NCBI GenBank assembly: GCA_030435675.1
Contig: CM059625.1
Coordinates: 7,750,001-7,814,000 of the forward strand
Direction of reading: 5' to 3'
Origin: Steinernema hermaphroditum
Lineage: Eukaryota > Nematoda > Chromadorea > Rhabditida > Steinernematidae
DNA length: 64,000 bases
A model generated the notes under the pieces. The model did no database searches. It was not told the DNA's origin and worked only from the letters and a program-made list of their open reading frames with translations. Within the stretch, counting starts at the first letter, position 1, and each line of letters begins with the position of its first letter. The position numbers were made by a program, and so were the translations under genes. Of this stretch, positions 22,801 through 36,270 are shown piece after piece.

Positions 22801-25800
22801 CTTGATATCCTTTGTTCATTATCTGCTTCATTTCTTTGATTACGAATGGCAAATACTCAGCTCCAAGAGCTTTTAGAGCAGACACCATGGTCTTTCTTGC
22901 AACTTCTCGGACATTGTAAGACCTTGATAAAACCAAAGAACACAGTTTCAGTACAACTCTGAAACACAAAGAGCATACTGAAACTCCAAACGCATTAAAT
23001 AACAAACCCATGCAAGTTTTGTTGCAGAATTTTTGTAGGTAGCTTCTTTAACAGTTTTACCGTAGCTAGCGCAATAGGAGCACGCAAAACGTCATCATCC
23101 TCATTGTAATATTTCTCTGCTTTTTTGTGCGCCACATGTCGCTCATCCTAAATCGTTCACAGTGCACTACAAGTTTATATGAAGCAATGATATTTACCTT
23201 CCCATCTATGCATTTCTTTAGTCTCGGTAATATGCCAGTCACGAGCTTCCTGATGATGGCAACTTTGCGCTCAGTGGCAACATCTGCCTCATCGTCGTCA
23301 CTATTCGTGTTTTCAACAGCTGTATCAGACTTATCCACGTAGGTGACAGTGGTAAAATCATCAGGCAAGACAACGTCTTTTATATCGAAGTGGAAGGAAT
23401 CAATGATTTTCACAATTACTCTAAAAATAACTTTTAAATGAGTTACAAGTAAGTCTGATCGAAAAAAAAACACAGTACTGCCACAAAATGGGCTCTTCTG
23501 GTCGGACAGAAACTGTTTCGTATAAGCATAAAAACGCATTACAAACCTGATAATCGGCTTGTCCTTATCCTGTTCGTTCATAAGTTGTTTAATGTAATCG
23601 TTGAGAATATGGTAGTACCTTAATTTCAATATTTTAAGACAGGTCCAAGAATTAAATGTATTACTTGGCCCATGATGCCTTCTTCAGTACTTCAGCGAAA
23701 AGACTGAGAGCTTGATCACTAAGCGTCGAGGTTCTCGAAGTAAAATTCATCAAGTACGGCTGGATGAGAGGTAGAATAAAACGCATAAGAACCGAAACTG
23801 GTATGTCAACCTAGATGTATATTTATTGGAAAACCCATGAGCCGCGAAAGAAGTTGCCTGTCCGTTTGCGAGTCCCTTGCATAATGAAAAGAATGATCGT
23901 TGCCTACGATGAAGCTGTATATGACCAACACCGGCAAAAAAATCCAGCTCAACGTCATCGTTTAGAAGGCATTGCAGTTTCTCAAGTTGCGAGTGATATC
24001 CACAGAAACGAACAAGGCAGGCGAGAAAGGTCAAAAATTCCAGACGGACACTCTAAACAATATATAGCAGAATATTTTATAATTAATATAGACAAAACGC
24101 ACCTCGTTTGAATGGCGGAGACCATTAAGACATTCTGGAATGAAAACGGTGCTTAGCAGTCTGAGATCTTTATTCTGCGGCAGTGCCATGTAACGTGTTA
24201 AATCACGCAAGCAGGAGATCGCTGCCGCCTTAAGAGACAAGTCGCTGCCCTAAATGTACCGAAATTATCTACTGAGAACCACTCGTCAACTTACAGTCTT
24301 CAAATAATGGCACGAAATAGCAGCATATGCTTCCAAGCAGTACGTCTCAATTTTGTAATCCCTGATCGCACAGAGCTGCAAAGATGCGGTCAGACAATTT
24401 CGGATATTTGACCATACCGAAGATAGCGCAGAAAACCCTGTATGACGTCGCTCAAAATCGGGCTCGTCGATTCGACGCGCATCCCAAGACTCGAGTTGGA
24501 CAATTATGGATATTTGTTTGACAATATCCTTGTCTTCTATGTTCTTATTCATGGAAAAGTGTTCGACGACTGATACGAGAGCTTGCCGTACTTCCTTCGC
24601 AGGAGTGGATGGGAACAAGGAAAAGATTTCACTGCAGTTAACATTACGATATATGTTGTATGGCAAAATACTACCTGGCGAAGATAAAGGGCTCCTTGAC
24701 GTTCACGATTAACTTTGCTACTGCATACAACAGGTTCTTAACGTCATCAGGCTTACGCGCAGCACTGCCCGATTTTGTCAGTTTCAAAAGTGTACAACAG
24801 AACACCTCGCATACAGATGGGTCCGTAACATATTCGCTTATTCTATGAAATAACGTGATTAATTAAACCGAACGCTGAATAAATACCTATTTAACATATC
24901 CAAGTACACTGGTAGACTGGAACATTTTTCGGAAGACAATGTTTCACACAAAAATTCGAGGATTGGTCTAATGTAAGTAATCACCAGCCTTGTGCCATAT
25001 GTGGCATCTAAATAACAACACCATAACAAAAAACTGAAAATGATTGTCCATACGCTTTAATTCAACGAGACGTCCAGGGCAGCTGATTTCATAACGGTGC
25101 TTACTCTCACAATCGAGAGTGAGAAGATTTCTAATGCCTTCTACAACATCAAGTGCCGAGCTGCTGCTAGTCGACTTGCACTTCAAAAATGCCGTCAATA
25201 AGGCTATGGGAGTGACTTCAGCATTGCCGATTTCTTCCCAGTTTTCATGGTGCAGTTTTTTGTTCAGCAGCGGGAATAAAGTGGGCACAGACGTCAGACT
25301 CAGAAATATTTTTGCGACACCCTCAGGAATGCCTTCAGTAAAACTGGTGAATGGACGATTATTTCGCGATACGCAGATCGGTATCAAAACAGCATCAAGT
25401 AGGGCATCGACGCACCCTTCATCGACAGATTCTTGTAATGTACGGAAAACCTATGAGGAACGAATCATTATATCTCTTGCAAAGTGGTTACCTGGCATAA
25501 TGTGATGTTTACGGTCTGGCGCAAGTCTTTAATCTGTCCATGGAAGCAAGGGTCGATCGATAACTTATTTTCACTGATCAATCTAACATGATGGCTGCAT
25601 GCCAAAGCAATCCGGAACACCTGGTTGCGCTGATCGCTATCCAGCACAGTTATCATATTTCGCAGCACTTGAAGGACGTTTTTGAGAGCACTAAAATTAC
25701 AAAATTTGCAGAACTGCGAAGCATAATGGATTACCTTTTGAGCCATTTCAAACGAAGGCATGCGCTTAGATTGAAATTATTCTCAATATAAGCACATAAA

Positions 25801-28800
25801 TTATGTGCAGTGAAATCGCTTGTCAAACGACCATCTGAAAGCGATCACACAACGGTTACCAATAGCATTGCCATTCATTAAGATACCATGAAAAATGATG
25901 AAATCTCGGAAGGTTAAATCAAGAAAGATCTGCACTTCACTCGATCGACACCCTGAGAGGAATCTAAAGATAGCCGACCGACGAGCGTCAATCTTCGCAG
26001 AATTCTGCAAATGGAGTAGACCAAAAACGATTCTAAAGTGAAGACAGCTTTTCCAACAGACACTGACTCTGCCCAGTTACCTCATTAGATACGGCATAAT
26101 CTTTTCGCGGTCCGCTTCTGCTATGGTCATATTTTGTTCGTCTATCGAAAATTTAACGATTTCGTCGTTAAATTTCTGCGGGCTCGTCAAATTTTCAATG
26201 TTTTCCCTAAAGAAACATATTGTCATACCTTTGTGGGCCGGTACAAAAAACTCTTACTTGTAATTAAGAAGAAATTTTTCTTGGTACGTAAACAAGCACT
26301 TTATGGCCGCTTTCTGAATTTCTTCGATCCCAGAAAGCAACAGCTAAAGAAGTACTGTGATGGGACATTACGTCAAGAGCAGCGTTACCTCCATGTACAT
26401 TTCAAAAACCAACTTCTCTTTATGTACTTTGCGCGGGCGAGTGAAATTAGCGAATAATTCCAAAAGCGCAAGAAAAGCTTTCTGAGAACCTAGCTTTGCC
26501 GGTAATTTATTTGAAACATCAGCCGCTTCTTTGTCACAGCCAACGCCTTCACCGTTCATTAACAGGTTTTGAGTAGGTGAGCCAGCTTTGAACTTGCAAT
26601 ATTCGTTCCTAAATTCAGTACAGTTACAGTAAATATCCTGTCAATCTGAACCTACTTGTACACTTCAAGGATTAGTGGGCTTAAGTAACCTGTTTTCTTC
26701 TTACATATGAACGAAATGCGGGAGAGCATCTTGAAAAGCTGGATGCGACAAGAGGAGTAGTTCAGTTTTCTTGATTCATCGCCAATCCAAAGCGTACGCA
26801 AGGGAGGTGGCTCATTGATGCCTGCTTGGAGGTCATTGTGCAATTTTAGCTGGCACAGACCAATATGCGACAATACAACATTCCAGAAGGAATCAATCTC
26901 CATTCCTTCCGCGAAGCTACATATGATTTCCGTCACCTGAGGCCAATATATCGTGAAATTCTCAAAATACTGGGAGAGCAAGACACCCAACACAAGCTAA
27001 AATGTTCTCATAGCTGTATGAGCAATTCAGATTTTGGACATACCTGGCACATACATACAACATCTATCTCACCGGGTAGCAAAGAATGAATACAATCAGG
27101 GTTTAATCGCCTGAGAAGTACAGCTCTTGAACGATATTCCTGAATGGTTAAGGGCGTCCGCTCTACTTTCAGCAGAATAGTGAAAACGTTTTCTCCAAAA
27201 CCGGGATGTTTCGCTTTGATGTATAAATCGGCCAATTCAAAAGCCATAATGCGGCATTCGCTGAGTGGATTGGAAAAGTCAAAGTTCAAAAGGCACGTGA
27301 ATATTTCCCATGGTATCTGTTCTGACCAATTATCAATCAATGGCAATACTATCCTCGCAAATCTTAAACACCACGTATCTTCCTGTGATTTATTACTAAA
27401 ATGTAAATATTGTTTCTAGAAACCATGGTCTGCATGAGCTTACCTGATAATCTGCGTAATCTTGCCACTATCCGCACGTGTGATGAGATCTGGAGCTACA
27501 AGGCTAATAGAATAGCTGCAATGAGCTAACAATCGCATGGAGTCACTACTGAGGACATCAGAACTCATGATTATTTCGTTAAACAGAGCAAAAACTTCGT
27601 CGGATGCTAAAGCACGTATTGGGAAACAATGAGGAAATCATTTGCTTGCCGAACCTTGTTTAGCATCTCCAAGATTGCCCCATATCCAAGGCCAGATGAC
27701 AACACAATAAAGAAGATGCTGCGGATTTGCATTACGACCTTCGCGAAGCAATTGGACAACCAAGCGTCTCAAATTCGGAAGGAGAGACGCACTGAACACT
27801 GCATCCCTCGATGTAGCTGCAATTGCAGATGAAAAACGCGAATTAAGACAAGACTTACTAGAAGTGGTAACTGAGATGGGCCGTCTATTAGATACAAACT
27901 GTGCGTAGAAGGACAATACAACGTCTTCATTCTCCTGCTGCTTGATGCATTCTTCCGTGAAGTGACACATAGAGGGTAAAATCCAGATGTCGAATACGTC
28001 AGCACATGAGAGCGATTCAAAAAGTTGTAAAACCTGAGCAACGGATAAGCTGCTTGATGCACGATCCACAAATGGCTTAATGGTTTCAGGTACACGGGAG
28101 AGAGACTTCGATTCAGAGTTATACATCCGCAGTGACTGAAACGCATGTCCCACTTAAACATATTAGGCAAATATTGGTGATACCGCTGCAATCAGATCCA
28201 AAAACGATGGTGTAATATGCAGGTTGTGGTCCAATGCAATTGCGATTTTGTGTAAGTACTGACATAGTTCGTCGTGTTGACTGAAAACACTTCCTTGTCG
28301 TTCCGCGATCCACACATTTATCAAAGCTGCAACATTATTCGCTGCCGAGTCACCTTGGGTCGAATATTCCAATAAGCTGTTCTAAAGTGAACCTTATAAA
28401 AGCATAGCTGGAATGCGCAACAAACCAATAGAACTGATGTAATAGGATAGGAGAACTCCCTCCGTGTATACATAACGCTTAACCGCATTGCTTCAAGAAG
28501 AATATCAGTTCCTGCAGTCCTCATATGCAGATCTTCCAAATGAACTATCACGTCCAAAATCTGCTTGAACAGCTAAAAATTGACTTCGCATATTATGTGC
28601 GCAATGATGACCATGAATACCTCATCCGCCCGGCTGACAAACTGCTTAGAAACACCTTTGACAGCGTTGAAAATTAGGAACGCTATTCCATTGTCCAAAC
28701 GTCTATCACCATCGTCAAGTGCTTTTTCAATCATAAAGACAATCAGTTTTGAAATGGAATTTGATTTTCTCAGAAAGAAAGCAAACGACTCCGCTGAGAA

Positions 28801-29579
28801 CCTCCTGATATACTGTGTTTTACTGCCGAACAAAGGTATGAATCGGCTGAAACATTCGCTAACGATAAGCATTAACACAAAGGATACTCACAGGAAAGTA
28901 CGCCTGAGTTCAGTCACGATTTTTCTCCAAAATATTTTGAACAAAGTTGTAAGAACACGAAAACCTGTTTGGAGAATATCTATTGACTGCCAGTTCACCT
29001 CTAGAATGGAGATGATTGCATCAAAGAAGTCCCACAGATAGTCATAGAAATCTTCTCTTAAATCTCGAGCCAATGCCAAAGAAAGCCTAAACATTAGAAT
29101 ACACTAGAAAATTAGCGAAACGTCAACATACTCGAGAAGAGTTTCGTACGATGAACCACGTTCCACTGAGAGCTGTTGAAGGAGGGCAGTTACAACGTCT
29201 TTCTAAATGAAAGGGATTAAAATGAAGCAAAAATGTGCAGGATAACCTGGTTGTGTAACAACTGAGCATAAGTCCGGAGATTCTTCGACGAAACGGAATC
29301 CAAGAACGCTTCTAAAAAAAATGCCGTTCAATGAGCAATGAACGTAAAGAATCTGGCTCACTGTAGTGGTCACCATAGTCTTTGTCATTGTATTCCGAAA
29401 TAGCTTCGTGAAAGAATGTTTCCTGGTCACCGGCGTCTGTTGGGAGTGCAATTCGCCACTTGGTAATGTCCACACCAATTTTGGCAATCTGCTCATTGAA
29501 GGATACGTACTGAAAATTAAATGCTAGCAAAGTACCTATTCTAATATATCAATACCTTGAATGTGTTCTTCTCTTTCAT
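19876..29579 (-). CDS. UTP20: UTP20, small-subunit processome HEAT-repeat protein
   Basis: One very long minus-strand gene of more than 30 exons with mostly ~45-nt introns. After intron removal its coding length is about 8 kb, in line with the ~2,700-2,800 residues of UTP20. Exon 1 gives MKEKNTFK, spliced to YVSFNEQIAKIGVDITKWRI, parallel to the known N-terminus. Next comes LARDLREDFYDYLWDFFDA with ILEVNWQSIDILQTGFRVL, again family-specific. About two thirds along is LNDDVELDFFAGVGHIQLHR, the UTP20 signature. The C-terminus is a Lys/Arg-rich tail (RKLRKHKARIVAQKRRLEEF, then PYRKAKRARREELED). Between are HEAT-like helical repeats. The protein scaffolds the U3 snoRNP processome for 18S rRNA maturation in the nucleolus. 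TTTTATTTTAG ends about 40 nt upstream of the ATG. Individual exon borders were not all worked out. Confidence 0.9.
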
Positions 29580-30029
29580 GTTGTTGAAACATTAACAGTA
29601 CACAATGTAAGAATCCTAAAATAAAAATATCACGGATCCGTGCGGTGTGGCATAATACATAACGAAGAAACACGCGAAGAAACCGATATAAATTACGTTT
29701 ACAAAAAAAGCCCACTCTGCAATAAGAAGAATTTTCGGAGAAATTTAGCGTGTACAACAGGAAGAAGTACAAAACGAAAATGTACAATGCGCAGGCTTAT
29801 CGTTGTGAGAGTTCTGCGAATATCTTCAAAAAAAAAGCAGTGCTCAGGATGATATTTATGATTGTTGTGCTGTCCTAGTACGCAACGGATGGAAATGTTT
29901 TCGTTAATACATGTTGACACACATGAATCAGTGACGTTAAGTATTGTAAGATTTTCTCGAATTCTCCTACAAGAAGCCTTCATACGAGCAAATATATCTT
30001 ACATTTTTTGCCAGCTGTATTATCTTCAG
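29580..30029. promoter_or_regulatory. Divergent promoter region between UTP20 and SCO1
   Basis: The two genes start 450 bp apart on opposite strands, so this AT-rich stretch must carry both promoters and 5' leaders. A TTATCTTCAG acceptor ends at 30029, directly at the SCO1 ATG. No distinct motif is recognised. Confidence 0.45.
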
Positions 30030-31111
30030 ATGTTAGCCCTGCGTACAAAGTTAGCCGGATTTGTCGGTCGACAGACTTCTCGAACTCTGTGCAACTCGTA
30101 CTCCTCGTCGTCAAAAGGACCGCGCGAAAGCGACAAAGATGATTTGAAGATTGATATCGAATCGCTCGAAAAATCTCTTAGGAAAGAGTTCGGTGATATC
30201 AAGCCGGAACAAATCGACAAAAATTTCATGAATTTTAAACAAAGAGAAGAGGTAAATATTCGCTTAAGATGTGTAATAAGGTTGTTTATTTCAGAAAAAG
30301 AGGTTTGACCGCAGCATGATATTCAACTGGAAATCTGCGTTAGCAACCTTGGCGTTCGGAGGAGTGGGTTTGGGAGCACTGCTTTACATGAGGAAGCAGG
30401 TATGTTGAAATAAGTAAGTAGTTGTTGAAATCTCCAAAATTCCAGAAAATGGATGAGATGGAGCGACAAAGAAAAGTCATGGCGGGTAAAGCAAGAATAG
30501 GAGGCGAATGGGAGCTTCTTAATACTGACGGGAAGTTGGAAGGATCGGAACAGTTGAAGGGTAAGTGGGTATTGATGTACTTCGGGTTTACCCACTGTCC
30601 CGACATTTGTCCCGATGAAATCGAGAAAATGATCAGCGTATGTAACATATGTTCCCCTTTTTTGCGGAATAACCGACTTTCATGCAGGTTGTTGAATTAC
30701 TTGAGAAGGAGTCACCTCCCATCCCAATTGTTCCTGTCTTCATATCTGTTGATCCGGAGCGTGATACACTAACACGCGTAAAGCAGTACTGTGAAGAGTT
30801 TTCACCGAAACTTCGCGGTTTCACTGGTAACAGAGAACAGGTGTGTTATTCAGTTCTGTTTAGATTGATTTGTAAAAGTACGGTTGTAGGTGAACAAGGT
30901 CGCTAAAACCTTCAGAGTTTACCACTCTCAGGGGCCTAAAACCGCTGAAGATGATTACATCGTTGACCATACAGTTATTATGTACTTGATAGACCCCGAT
31001 GGTCACTTCCATGATTACTACGGGCAAAATCGCAAGGATACAGAAATTGCCAATGTTATCAAGATGAAAGTGTTGAAGCACATCTTGGCTCAGAAGAAGA
31101 CGTTTTTCTAG
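30030..31111 (+). CDS. SCO1: SCO1-type cytochrome c oxidase copper chaperone
   Basis: Five exons: 30030-30251, 30295-30399, 30446-30637, 30688-30840, 30890-31111; 894 nt, 297 residues. A Ser/Arg-rich mitochondrial leader ([18 protein letters not shown]) precedes one inner-membrane helix ([19 protein letters not shown]). The thioredoxin-fold domain has [20 protein letters not shown] with the copper-binding Cxxx[10 protein letters not shown] and the distal ligand His in [20 protein letters not shown]1 passes copper to the CuA site of COX2 in the intermembrane space. The length is usual and nothing is missing. The ATG directly abuts an acceptor AG. The next gene starts 176 nt downstream on the same strand. 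Confidence 0.95.
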
Positions 31112-31287
31112 CGCGTCTTCCCGAATTTAGGAATATCTTTGTTGTACGCATTGTTAAAATTGTTCTCGGTGATTTTGTATGTCGTATTTCGTTGGTTTCG
31201 ATTTTCTTTCGACATCAGATATCTTTTTCCCTGTAATCTTGAAATCGTACTGTGCTTTCCAGATTTTTCGATCCACAGGCATCTAAC

Positions 31288-33550
31288 ATGTCTAAAGGAA
31301 AGGTGCAGGGGGAATTCAAGGTGAAGATCCCACCGTACGTTTTTGTGTCGTGAATGTTCTCAATAATAGCTTATTTATTTAGACTTGGCGAGAAAAGAAA
31401 GTTTTCCGTTATGAAGTTCAATGGGTCGCTGAATATGGATGTTCCCCGTTGGACCAGCTCCGATTGTACGGTCAAGATGGAACGCGAAGACAACCGTGCC
31501 GAACTTGGAATTCTTGAGGAATCACAGGAATATGGTGAAGGCAGTGAGTATGGTCGAGCTGTGCGTGATGAAGCGAGAAGAAAGAAATATGGCCGTCAAC
31601 GAAAGGGTTACCAGCATGATATGCAACCCTGGCGCTTAAGTGTAACTGAAAATGGCAAAGAACGCAAATTTCGTAGCATTCGCGAAGGCGGCGCTGGAGA
31701 GCACGCCGATTACTGGGTATTCTTGAAAAGTGGAGACGACTTCTTAGCGCATAAGATCACCGACTGGTATCAGTTCCTGCCCTGCGTTACTCACCGCACT
31801 CTTGACATCGATCAAGCGGAAGCTCAATTTCAACAGTAACTACTTGAACCCATTTATAGAAACAGTTGTATACGTTATAGGAGAAGTCGAGTTATGAATC
31901 AATTCGCACTCAAAGCCCAGATCCAGAAAACTTTGAACTCAGCTGATGCTGATGGTGAGGACATTGTGAAGGGAGGAGGTCTGGTATGGCAAAATCAACG
32001 TTTAAACAAGGCTTACTGAAAGTAATGTGATTCAGAAAATCAAAGATGAGTACAGCACCGATGATGAAAACTCAGGTGATGATGATGCCAAACCCGGTGA
32101 CCAAAAGAAAAAGAAGAAGAAGAATGTACGTGAACGCAAGAACAAAAAGCAAAGAGTGGACCATCCAGATGAAGTTGCTGGTGAATTCATCGCCCTTTGT
32201 GAATTTTGAATGCAAGTGGGTCCTTTTAGCATATGAGTCGGAAGATGGTCAAGATGAGGGTCGTGAGTATGACTACATGTCTGACTCGGGCTCAGACAGT
32301 GAGTAAGTTTGGCCTAGTTATGCAATGATTTTTTTTAATTAGTCGAGATGACAAGACCGCCGAGGAGAAAATAGACGAAGCAATGGTGGCTGTAGGCGAT
32401 GAAACTGGATTGAAAACGCAGATAGGCTCGGATTTGGATAGCTCCAGCGATGAAGAAGATAGTGATTCGGTCCGAGGTTCGTGTACTGTTACGTGTTTCC
32501 TAAATCTGGAGAACGTCATTTAGACCAAAAACCTGAGAAAGGCGAAGACAATGAACTTGAAGAGCAAAAAAAGAAATCAAAAGTCACAAATGATGATAAA
32601 GGTAACCCATTATTGCCGAGTATGCTACTTATTTCCGATAGTCCACAAACACAAACTATAAGAGTCGCTCATGCTCACCGTGACGGTGACGAAATATTTC
32701 AGATGCTGCGCTTGAAAGTTCAATGATAACGGTATTTCGTCATTTTTTAAAATCCCCTTGGCAGAGAGAAAAAATGTTGTGAAACTTAAGGGATCTTTGC
32801 TGGAGGCGGCACTCGGGGTTCCAGGGTCCAGATCCGTTCTTTTCTGTAAGCATATCCTAAAGCCTCACTGAGCAGGCTCCCTACTAGCTCATACCACGTC
32901 CAGCTTTTCCCTTTGATAAATGTTGACAACTGAATCGACGAACTTTTTTTTTATAAAGAAGAGTAATGTATATTGTTTCGCTGTATTTAGACTCTTCTGG
33001 AAGCGACAGCGATGACCCGGACAAAGACCGCATCAATTCGGTTGTGTTCATGAAGGTACTTTACAGGAAAATAACGACCCTTATGTTGTGTTTGATTAGA
33101 AAGAAAAGCTGGTCACTTCGCAAAGTGGTGAAGCGTCAAACAGTGACCGTGGTAGAAAACGAGCAGTCGATGATGCAATTGAAACCGCTTCTAAACGTAT
33201 GAAGATGCAAGAGTAAGTTCTTAAGGTCTCCATCGAGTAATATTCCTTCCATTAGGGAGATGAGGGCACGACAAGAGGCGACTGTCGTTGCTGCAGCAGC
33301 TGCGCGGGCTGCTCTAGCCGCTCCGGATGGCTTGAACGAAGAAACCGTTCGCAAATATTTGCGCCGCAAGCCCCACACAACCAAGGAATTGCTTACCAAA
33401 ATTAAGTCCAAATGTCCTCCGGAGATGAGCAAAGCTGAAATCGTAACTCACCTGGCAGCTATTTTGAAGAAAATTGAACCCCATCAGTTCAAGCAGAAGC
33501 AAGGAAAGAAAGAAGTCCTCTTTTTCTCCCTGGCAAACGTTGCTAAGTAG
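31288..33550 (+). CDS. GTF2F1: Transcription initiation factor IIF alpha subunit (RAP74)
   Basis: Ten exons: 31288-31334, 31383-31835, 31881-31983, 32036-32180, 32230-32302, 32343-32476, 32524-32601, 32991-33055, 33100-33212, 33256-33550; 1506 nt, 501 residues (human 517). The N-terminal dimerisation domain has DVPRWTSSDC and YWVFLKSGDDFLAHKITDWY, diagnostic of RAP74. The middle is a charged linker rich in DDE and KKKKKK runs and Ser/Asp blocks (likely CK2 sites). The C-terminal winged helix reads LNEETVRKYLRRKPHTTKEL and ends LFFSLANVAK. TFIIF brings RNA polymerase II to the preinitiation complex. The 389-nt intron 32602-32990 is long for this gene and may hide a small exon. CCACAG ends at 31279. 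Confidence 0.95.
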
Positions 33551-33882
33551 TTTTTCTACGCCTTCGACTTAAACCTAATGCAACTAAGATTTGCTTGACA
33601 TTGTTAATATGGTGTGTGCTTTTGTGAAGGGACGTGAAATTAAATGAGTATGTGAAATGAGTTTATTTGCACGACAGAAAGATCAAGAACACTTGGTTTT
33701 ACATCGGACTTCGGATACACTCGAGCGCTATGTTTATGCATTTGCAACACGGCGAAGAGAGAGATTCTGTTCGAAAGAGTTAGCGGAAACAAACGAAGAA
33801 TGGAATTTAAGAAAGCGAGTTCAGTAACACAACACGTAGAATGAGATTTTGCTTATTATATGTATGAAACTGATAAACTGTT

Positions 33883-36270
33883 TCAAGCGAGGTTCTTGGC
33901 CTTCTTCTCGGCATCGATGTATTCAAGTTCTTCACCACTGGCGTAAGGGGCACCTGAGCCGCCAGTCTTAAAGCTTGCAGGAGGGTTGATTCCCTTGCGA
34001 AGACGCTGAAAGGCTTTTGGCTATGAAAAAAATGAATAACTAAAGTTACCTGCATAAATGATTCCGAAGAAGGACGACACATAAGATAGTACAAGGCGTA
34101 TCCCGGGATCACTACCATGGAGCAAGCTGACAAGCAAAATCCGGCGATTTCAGCCCACATGGGATAGTCACCACCGTGCGGATATTTCAAGGGTTTGTAC
34201 ATAACGAGACAGAAAACGAAAAGTACGGCAGTGACTAGAGGAGCTGTGAACTTCCAGAAAACGAGCCAAATTTTCCCCGGCAATATTCCGATCATCTCCT
34301 TCAGGGCGGTACGAACTCTGTTGGCTCCTAGAACGAGTGCGCTGAGTATGCAACGGCCGATGTGCAACTGACCGAATCCCCACGATAAGCCGACCACTTC
34401 GAAGAAGACGACGAACAGGAGAGCGATACCGCTGGCTCCATAGGAGTCAAACAGCGTCAGCCAGTAGGCGCCAGCCTAAACGAGTTCCGCCTTGGAACAT
34501 GTGCCAACGTAAGGAAAACTCACGTGGGAAACCATGGGAATACCAATGATGAAAAAGAACAAGCACGTTACTCCAAGCGATATTTTCTTGTACTTGCGAA
34601 GAATCGTTGGGAATGTGTCTTCGAGGGCAGTGAAAAGGCCTTCCATCATGCAGACCTTCAAGAATTGTTAGTAAAATAAAAGCTGTGGTGCTAAGTACCT
34701 GACTGTCGAGACCGAGAATTGTGATCATGAGGAAGAACAAAAACGCCCAGACTTGTTTCAATGGCAGCATACTCGCCACTTCAGGATAAGCCTGGAAGGC
34801 AAGACCGACTCCTGAAAGAGACTATTGTGAACGAAAGGAGACGGCAAAAAAGACTACCGGGCTTGACGATTTCAGCGATGTCCTTCTGAGCGAGTTGTGA
34901 CATGTAGCCAAGAATCGAGAATACAACAAAACCAGCTAGAATGCTCGTGGATCCGTTGATGCAGCACATAATAAACGCATCCCTAAAGGAAGGATTTGGA
35001 TGAGGGATTATATCACGATTGTACCTGTAGCAATTGTGTGTAAACTTATTGTGCGATCCGAGAGCGATAAGGGCACCAAAACCAACACCGTAGGAATAGA
35101 ATACTTGGGTGCCAGCATCCTTCCACACGGTTGTGTCGGCGAGTTTAGTCATGTTTGGCGTTAGGTAGAAGGAGATTCCAGTAAGTGCGCCCGGAAGCGT
35201 TAGACCGCGGCACAGTAGAATGAACAACAAGAAGTAGGGGAACAACGCACAGAAGTAAACAAACTAAATGTACACCGCTTTTATGGAATTTTGTTTGTTA
35301 TCGAAGAGAGTAACCTTTCGCGCTTGAGTGATGCCCTTCCACAGTGCAAAATACACGATGAGCCAAGCGATAAACATGAGCCCGAGCAGTTCCCACTGGA
35401 TTCCTCCAAAGTCGGAAATGGATTCCGTTTGCTGCAGAACTCTCCGTCTAAACTCGCGTAGTACAATTCGATGTTTCGGTAGACTTACTCCCAGAATTGC
35501 TCTACCGACGTCTGTGTGTGCATTCCAAAGTTTGTCAAATTGGCGACAATGGCCGCCTTAACAGACGGATCTTCCTTTCCTGTGAGACACGTTTCTTTGA
35601 TATTCCTGTAACAGACATTCAAAGATTCGGATAACAGGTCGCTACTCTTACCACCAGTTGTCGCAGGTTTCCCATGGGAACGTAGAGCTCAGCGAGGCGA
35701 TCATGTAGAAGATGGCCCAGCTGACAATGACGCAGAAGTAAGCAATGCACATGAATGCAATGACAACGTTTCCGATTCCCACTCCTGCATGAAATTTAGA
35801 TTCATTTAATGGATGTGAATCTGACGTAACCTTTGAATAAGGGGCACATTTTCCACATTTCCATCGCTCCTCTTTGCAAATACTGACCCACGGTGACTTC
35901 CATGATGAAGATTGGAACGGCTCCGAGCGAGAAGAACAGAAAATAAACGACAAGGAAGGAACCGCCACCGTTCTTGAAGCAAAGGTAGGGGAAGCGCCAC
36001 ACATTTCCTAATACATTCAATGAAGCTTCTAGTGAAGTTATGCTTACCAAGCCCGACAGCGTACGCCACCATGCTCATGAGAAAGTCGAGTGGGCCAGAC
36101 CATTGTCCTCGATCGACTGGCTCAGCTGGCAATACGGAGTCTCTCCTTGTTCTGGTGACCGGAGGGAGATGACCTTCTTCGTTCGTCAGTGCCGTCGTTT
36201 CCTCAGGACCCACTCGAAGGCTCGGCTCATTTTCGGACCTACCCGAGAAGACGTTTCGGACCTTTTCCAT
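33883..36270 (-). CDS. SLC6 family sodium:neurotransmitter symporter
   Basis: A minus-strand gene of about 11 exons with short introns. From MEKVRNVFSGRSENEPSL the cytosolic tail leads to TM1 (VAYAVGLG/NVWRFPYLCFKNGGG, intron at the slash), then VGQYLQRGAMEMWKMCPLFK, TM3 and an extracellular loop with two cysteines (CDNWWNIKETC) and an N-glycosylation site. TM5-TM8 include GISFYLTPNMTKL, YSYGVGFGALIALGSHN and ITILGLDSQ; the C-terminus is cytosolic and charged. These are hallmark sodium- and chloride-site residues of the family. It resembles the GABA/taurine/creatine branch more than the monoamine branch, but I cannot assign the substrate. The last intron is 44 nt (33976-34020 region). GTGCTTTTAG lies five bases before the ATG. 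Confidence 0.9.

Noticed and set aside
26134..26457. 107-codon plus-strand frame inside UTP20
   Set aside because: Antisense to UTP20 exons and AT-rich with no motif.
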